From positions 1,116,001-1,180,000 of the forward strand of contig NZ_CP178740.1 in the NCBI RefSeq assembly GCF_047324305.1: a DNA stretch of 64,000 nucleotides, in the 5' to 3' direction. The notes beneath the pieces are model-generated. The model saw only the letters and a program-made list of their open reading frames with translations, was not told the origin of the DNA and searched no databases. Made by a program: the position numbers and the translations under genes. The DNA is from Acerihabitans sp047324305 (GTDB lineage Bacteria; Pseudomonadota; Gammaproteobacteria; Enterobacterales; Enterobacteriaceae). Positions 60,171 to 64,000 of the stretch are shown here, in pieces (positions within the stretch are counted from its first letter, which is position 1; each line of letters begins with the position of its first letter).

Positions 60171-60956
60171 TTAACCCACCTGCACCGACAGCATGCTTAA
60201 CGACGCCATCTCAATGCCGTCCACCGGTATGGAAATCGCCTCTTCGCCATCCCAGGCGCCCAGTATATACAGCAGCGGCAGGTAATGATCGGGCGAGGGG
60301 TTGGACAGCGCCGCGCCGTCATGAGCCATAAAATCCACCAGCGGATGGACGCCCTGGCCGCGCCAGCCGATATTGTCGCGCACAAACTGGTTAAAGGATA
60401 ACGCCCAGGGATAGGGCGGCGCCTCGCCGTGCCATTGGATCATGCGCAGGTTATGCACCACGTTGCCGCTGGCGACCATCATCACGCCCTGGTCGCGCAG
60501 CGCCGCCAGTTTTCGTCCCAGCTGGAAATGATATTCCGGCGGCTGGGTACCGTCGATACTGAGCTGTACCATGGGGATATCCGCGTCCGGATACATTTTT
60601 TTCACCACCCCCCAGGAACCGTGATCAAAACCCCATTCGGTCAGATCGGCGCTGACGGCCACCGGCAGCAGCAGTTCCTGGATGGTGGCGGCAAGGGCGG
60701 GCGAGCCCGGCGCCGGATAACGGATATCAAACAACGCCTGGGGAAAACCGCCGAAATCATGGAGGGTGCGCGGGTTTTCCATCGCGGTCACCGCGGTGCC
60801 GCGGGTAAACCAATGGGCGGATATCGCCAGGATGGCGCGGGGACGCGGCAAGGTCCGGCCGAGGCGTTGCCAGGTTTGGGTATATTGATTATCTTCCAGC
60901 ACGTTCATCGGACTGCCGTGGCCGAGAAACAGCGCGGGCATACGGGGTTCGCTCAT
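60171..60956 (-). CDS. ygiD: 4,5-DOPA-extradiol dioxygenase YgiD
   Basis: LigB-type zinc or iron dioxygenase of 261 residues; E. coli YgiD converts L-DOPA to 4,5-seco-DOPA, the betalamic acid precursor. The metal-site histidines appear in FLGHGSPMN, ISAHWFTRG and DHGSWG, and the conserved SGNVVHNLRM is present. It converges on ygiC, with a gap of 45 bases, as in E. coli, but the next genes are norR/norV rather than zupT and ribB. Confidence 0.9.
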   Translation of the reverse strand: MSEPRMPALFLGHGSPMNVLEDNQYTQTWQRLGRTLPRPRAILAISAHWFTRGTAVTAMENPRTLHDFGGFPQALFDIRYPAPGSPALAATIQELLLPVAVSADLTEWGFDHGSWGVVKKMYPDADIPMVQLSIDGTQPPEYHFQLGRKLAALRDQGVMMVASGNVVHNLRMIQWHGEAPPYPWALSFNQFVRDNIGWRGQGVHPLVDFMAHDGAALSNPSPDHYLPLLYILGAWDGEEAISIPVDGIEMASLSMLSVQVG

Positions 60957-61150
60957 GGGTCATTCCTTCTGTATCATCTTATCGCGCCTGGCGCCTTATG
61001 CTGATTAACTTACGCCTTGCGGCCGGAAAATAAACCCGGATAAGCATGATCATCTTATTCAATATATTTGAATAAACCTAAACGTCCGCGTGGCTCGTCC
61101 CCGCGCGCCAGGGACGATGATGCCGCGGCGCAAAGCCGGGCGGCGGCTTT

Positions 61151-62671
61151 TCACTTAATCCCCAGCCGCTTCGCCAGCCGGTGCAAATTGCCGGGATTGA
61201 CCGCCAGCCTGCGCGCGCAGGCCGACCAGTTATCGCCGCAGCCGGCCAGCGTCATGCGGATTAAGCGACGCTGGTAATCGTCGGTGCCGTCGCGCAGGGT
61301 AGCGGAAGCGATAGGGTCATGCGGCGGCGCGACGTGCGTTAATGGGGGCGAGGCCCCATCCAGGGCAAAATTCTCCGGCCGCAATACCACCTCGGCGTTG
61401 CCCTGCCCCGCCCGCGCCAGCACCGTGGCGCGATAAATGGCATGCTCCAGCTCGCGCACATTGCCCGGCCAGCCGTTTTCCGCCAGCAACGCCAGGGTGG
61501 CCGGCGCCAGCGCCACGCGCTGCAGTCCCAGCCGGATGCGGCTGCGTTCGCAAAAAAAACCGGCCAGCAGGGCAATATCCCGCCCGCGCTCGCGCAGCGG
61601 CGGCACATGGACGGGAAACACGCTTAAGCGGTGAAACAGATCGGCGCGAAACTGCCCGGCCAGCACCGCCTCCTTCAGCACGCGATTGGTGGCGGCCAGG
61701 ACGCGCACATTGACCCGCAGGCTTTGATCGTCGCCGACGCGCTGTAAATCGCCGTACTGCAATACCCGCAGCAGTTTTGCCTGCAATGTCAGCGACAGCT
61801 CGCCGATTTCATCCAGGAACAACGTGCCGTTATCCGCCAGTTCAAATTTACCGATACGATGATGAATGGCGCCGGTAAAGGCGCCTTTGACATGGCCGAA
61901 CAATTCGCTTTCCGCCACCGATTCCGGCAGGGCCGCGCAGTTAAGGTACACCAGCGGATTGGCCGCCCGTGGCGATTGCAGATGTATAGCGCGCGCCACC
62001 AGCTCCTTGCCGACGCCGGTTTCACCGGTGATCAGCACGTTCAGATCCGAATTGGCCACGATGCCGATTTCCTTTTTCAGCTGCGCCATGACCCCGGACA
62101 AGCCGATCATTTCGTCGGCGCCCTCGGTTTGCGGCCGGCCGACGGCGCTTATCGGCGCAATGGCCTGTTTTTCCAATTGCTCCACCAGCAGCGCGTTGCT
62201 GAGCGCGACCGAGAACAGCGCCCCCACCAGACGCAGTTCCTCATCGCTGAAATGATCGAGCTGATGCGCATCCATATCGTCAATGGTCAGGGCGCCGACC
62301 AGGTTCTGGTGGGTAAACAGCGGCAGGCCGATACAGGCATGCACCTTCAATTGCTCATGGCCCGGGATCAGCCCGTCGTAAGGATCGGGCAACAGGCTGT
62401 CCGCCGGAAAACGCACCACATCGCCGGCACGGGCGATGGCCTCCAGACGGGGATGCTCGGACAGCCGGAAACGGCGCCCCAGCACGTCGGGCGACAGACC
62501 GGCGATCGCCAGCGGCCGGAACAGCTGCTGTTCATAGCTGAGCAGCGCGCAGGCGTCGCACGCGAGCAACCGGCGCAGGCTGTTGATCAACTGCTGGAAA
62601 CGGTCCCTGCCGGAGATGCCCGATTGCAGCTCAATGGCAATCCGGCTCAGGGTTTGCATGGATAACGCCAT
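61151..62671 (-). CDS. norR: Nitric oxide-responsive sigma-54 activator NorR
   Basis: Activates norVW when an iron centre in its GAF domain binds NO. The 506 residues (E. coli 504) have an N-terminal GAF domain, an AAA+ domain with GETGVGKE Walker A, the sigma-54 contact loop GAFTGA, and LDEIGELS Walker B, then a helix-turn-helix ending in LHRLAKRLG. I chose the ATG at 62671 because it gives exactly the E. coli N-terminal length; the longer frame does not. It is divergent from norV. Confidence 0.95.
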   Translation of the reverse strand: MALSMQTLSRIAIELQSGISGRDRFQQLINSLRRLLACDACALLSYEQQLFRPLAIAGLSPDVLGRRFRLSEHPRLEAIARAGDVVRFPADSLLPDPYDGLIPGHEQLKVHACIGLPLFTHQNLVGALTIDDMDAHQLDHFSDEELRLVGALFSVALSNALLVEQLEKQAIAPISAVGRPQTEGADEMIGLSGVMAQLKKEIGIVANSDLNVLITGETGVGKELVARAIHLQSPRAANPLVYLNCAALPESVAESELFGHVKGAFTGAIHHRIGKFELADNGTLFLDEIGELSLTLQAKLLRVLQYGDLQRVGDDQSLRVNVRVLAATNRVLKEAVLAGQFRADLFHRLSVFPVHVPPLRERGRDIALLAGFFCERSRIRLGLQRVALAPATLALLAENGWPGNVRELEHAIYRATVLARAGQGNAEVVLRPENFALDGASPPLTHVAPPHDPIASATLRDGTDDYQRRLIRMTLAGCGDNWSACARRLAVNPGNLHRLAKRLGIK

Positions 62672-62805
62672 AAGGATAAGCACCTGAAAGGTAAAAAGCG
62701 GCGACAAGCCACAGCGTCATTACGCCGCGCAGGGCGGATGCGGCCCGGAGCGCCGACTATCTCATTGTGACAATAGCTGTGTCAAAAAAACATATTTCCA
62801 ATTTC

Positions 62806-62816
62806 GTCATTTTGAC
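62806..62816. promoter_or_regulatory. NorR enhancer site
   Basis: GTCATTTTGAC contains the GTCA-N3-TGAC core of NorR sites, a perfect inverted repeat. Half-sites TGAC and GTCA also occur at 62767-62785. In E. coli three sites are needed; here one complete and others degenerate can be seen. Confidence 0.65.
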
Positions 62817-62857
62817 AAATAAATAATTTAAATTCTTTAATTTCAATGAATTAATTA

Positions 62858-62874
62858 TTGGCATGGGTTATGCA
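62858..62874 (+). promoter_or_regulatory. Sigma-54 promoter of norV
   Basis: TTGGCATGGGTTATGCA matches the -24/-12 consensus YTGGCACGRNNNTTGCW at 15 of 17 positions, with GG at 62860-62861 and GC at 62872-62873 correctly spaced. The start would be near 62885, about 40 bases before norV. NorR sites lie about 50 bases or more upstream, the right distance for an enhancer. Confidence 0.8.
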
Positions 62875-62926
62875 GCACTGATGCCATCCAGCGGTTTTCA
62901 GTGGCAATTTACCATGAGGTTTTATC

Positions 62927-64000
62927 ATGACGGTACAGGTCAAAAACACTATTCATTGGGTGGGACAACGGGATTGGGAAGTACGCGATTTCCACGGCAC
63001 CGAGTATAAAACCCTTAAAGGCAGCAGCTATAACAGCTATCTGATCCGTGAAGAAAAAACGGTATTGATTGATACCGTGGACTATAAGTTCAGCCGTGAT
63101 TTCCTGCAAAACCTCGAGGCGGAAATCGATCTCGCCACCATAGATTATATTATCATCAACCACGCCGAGGAGGATCACGCGGGGGCCCTCACCGCGCTGA
63201 TGGCGCGTATCCCGCATACGCCGATTTATTGCACCACCAACGCCATTGACTCCATTAACGGCCACCACCATCACCCGGAATGGAACTTTCGCACGGTTAA
63301 AACCGGCGACAGCCTGGATATCGGCAACGGCAAGCAGCTGATCTTTATCGAGACGCCGATGCTGCACTGGCCCGACAGCATGATGACCTATCTCAGCGGC
63401 GATGCGGTGCTGTTCAGCAACGACGCTTTCGGCCAGCATTATTGCGACGAGCATCTGTTTAACGACGAAGTGGACCAGAATGAACTGTTTGAGCAATGCC
63501 AGCGTTACTACGCCAATATCCTGACGCCGTTCAGCCGGCTGGTCACCGCCAAGATCAATGAAATCCTGGGCTTTAACCTGCCCCTGTCGATGATCGCCAC
63601 GTCCCATGGCGTGGTGTGGCGCGACAATCCGACGCAGATCGTCGCTAAATATCTGCAGTGGGCCGACAGCTACCAGGAGGACCGTATTACCTTGTTTTAC
63701 GACACCATGTCGAACAACACCCGCATGATGGCGGATGCCATTGCCCAAGGGATTACTGAAACCGATCCCGGCGTGGCGGTAAAAATCTTTAACGTCGCCC
63801 GCCATGATAAAAACGAAATCCTGACCCAGGTTTTCCGCTCCAAAGGGGTGTTGGCCGGCTCCTCCACGATGAATAACGTCATGATGCCCAAGGTAGCGGC
63901 GCTGCTCGAAGAACTGGCGGGACTGCGCTTTCGCGATAAAAAGGCCTCGGCCTTCGGCAGCTACGGCTGGAACGGCGGCGCGGTGGACCGGGTGCAGACG
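62927..64000 (+). CDS. norV: Anaerobic nitric oxide reductase flavorubredoxin NorV, 5' part
   Basis: The gene runs off the window, so 358 codons are seen; the complete protein is about 480 residues and the C-terminal rubredoxin is missing here. It reduces NO to N2O under anaerobic conditions. The di-iron ligands are H79, E81, D83 and H84 in NHAEEDHAG, plus the later histidine in ATSHGVVW. The flavodoxin domain starts at FYDTMSNNTRMMADAIAQG. GAGGT is six bases before the ATG. Confidence 0.95.
   Translation, partial: MTVQVKNTIHWVGQRDWEVRDFHGTEYKTLKGSSYNSYLIREEKTVLIDTVDYKFSRDFLQNLEAEIDLATIDYIIINHAEEDHAGALTALMARIPHTPIYCTTNAIDSINGHHHHPEWNFRTVKTGDSLDIGNGKQLIFIETPMLHWPDSMMTYLSGDAVLFSNDAFGQHYCDEHLFNDEVDQNELFEQCQRYYANILTPFSRLVTAKINEILGFNLPLSMIATSHGVVWRDNPTQIVAKYLQWADSYQEDRITLFYDTMSNNTRMMADAIAQGITETDPGVAVKIFNVARHDKNEILTQVFRSKGVLAGSSTMNNVMMPKVAALLEELAGLRFRDKKASAFGSYGWNGGAVDRVQT

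Noticed and set aside
61095..61117. TCGTCCC/GGGACGA hairpin after norR as a terminator
   Set aside because: The seven-base stem is plausible but no T run follows on the minus strand, and it is too weak to list as a feature.
1..64000. tRNA, rRNA, insertion sequence, prophage and CRISPR genes
   Set aside because: No T-loop-like GGTTCRANYCC motif in a cloverleaf context, no rRNA segments, and no transposase, integrase or phage proteins could be recognised on either strand.

Overview
The window looks like the chromosome of an enterobacterium related to Sodalis, Pectobacterium or Brenneria. This is inferred from gene content. Two blocks (24.3-37.0 kb and 51.8-61.0 kb) carry housekeeping genes in E. 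coli order: yghA-exbD-exbB-metC-yghB-yqhC-dkgA, then ftsP-plsC-parC-mdaB-ygiN, then parE-yqiA-cpdA-yqiB-nudF-tolC-ygiB-ygiC-ygiD. Genes that E. coli has in these blocks are missing (yqhD, qseBC), and accessory blocks are inserted instead. Coding DNA is fairly GC rich; several gaps and the quorum-sensing locus are clearly AT rich. I recognised no tRNA, rRNA, insertion sequence, prophage or CRISPR array.

Region 1 (1-8.2 kb) is amino acid uptake and metabolism: the 5' end of livG, livM, livH and a LIV-binding protein; a D-amino acid aminotransferase next to a DUF1611/DgcN-like protein; and a ThrP-type permease. Region 2 (8.3-14.2 kb) holds small stress and redox genes: a dinucleotide-binding protein with a divergent LysR regulator, arsC, yciG, a 52-residue ORF behind a sigma-S-like -10 element, a YedI protein, an ABM monooxygenase and an alpha/beta hydrolase. 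Region 3 (14.8-19.3 kb) is a complete sugar-type ABC importer with possible CRP and palindromic operator sites upstream.

Region 4 (19.5-24.1 kb) is the most interesting. A CSS-EAL c-di-GMP phosphodiesterase stands next to a convergent luxR/luxI pair. A near-perfect lux/esa-type box lies between luxI and a divergent ORF that resembles the N-terminal domain of the carbapenam synthetase CarA, without its synthetase domain. This suggests a quorum-controlled remnant or a repurposed stand-alone domain.

Region 5 (24.3-37.0 kb) is the first conserved block, with a Fur-box candidate at exbB. Region 6 (37.2-51.8 kb) is a block of about 15 kb between ygiN and parE. It contains a second sugar-type ABC importer whose ATPase and permease are separated from the binding protein by glpT, a LVIVD-repeat protein, the 27-residue membrane protein YohP, the methionine salvage genes mtnK, mtnA and mtnBCD (with MetJ-like boxes between mtnK and mtnA), a 3-hydroxyisobutyrate dehydrogenase-like protein, and an MFS exporter with a divergent TetR-family regulator. 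Region 7 (51.8-61.0 kb) is the second conserved block. Region 8 (61.1 kb to the end) is the nitric oxide detoxification pair norR/norV, with a sigma-54 promoter and a NorR site; norV runs off the window.
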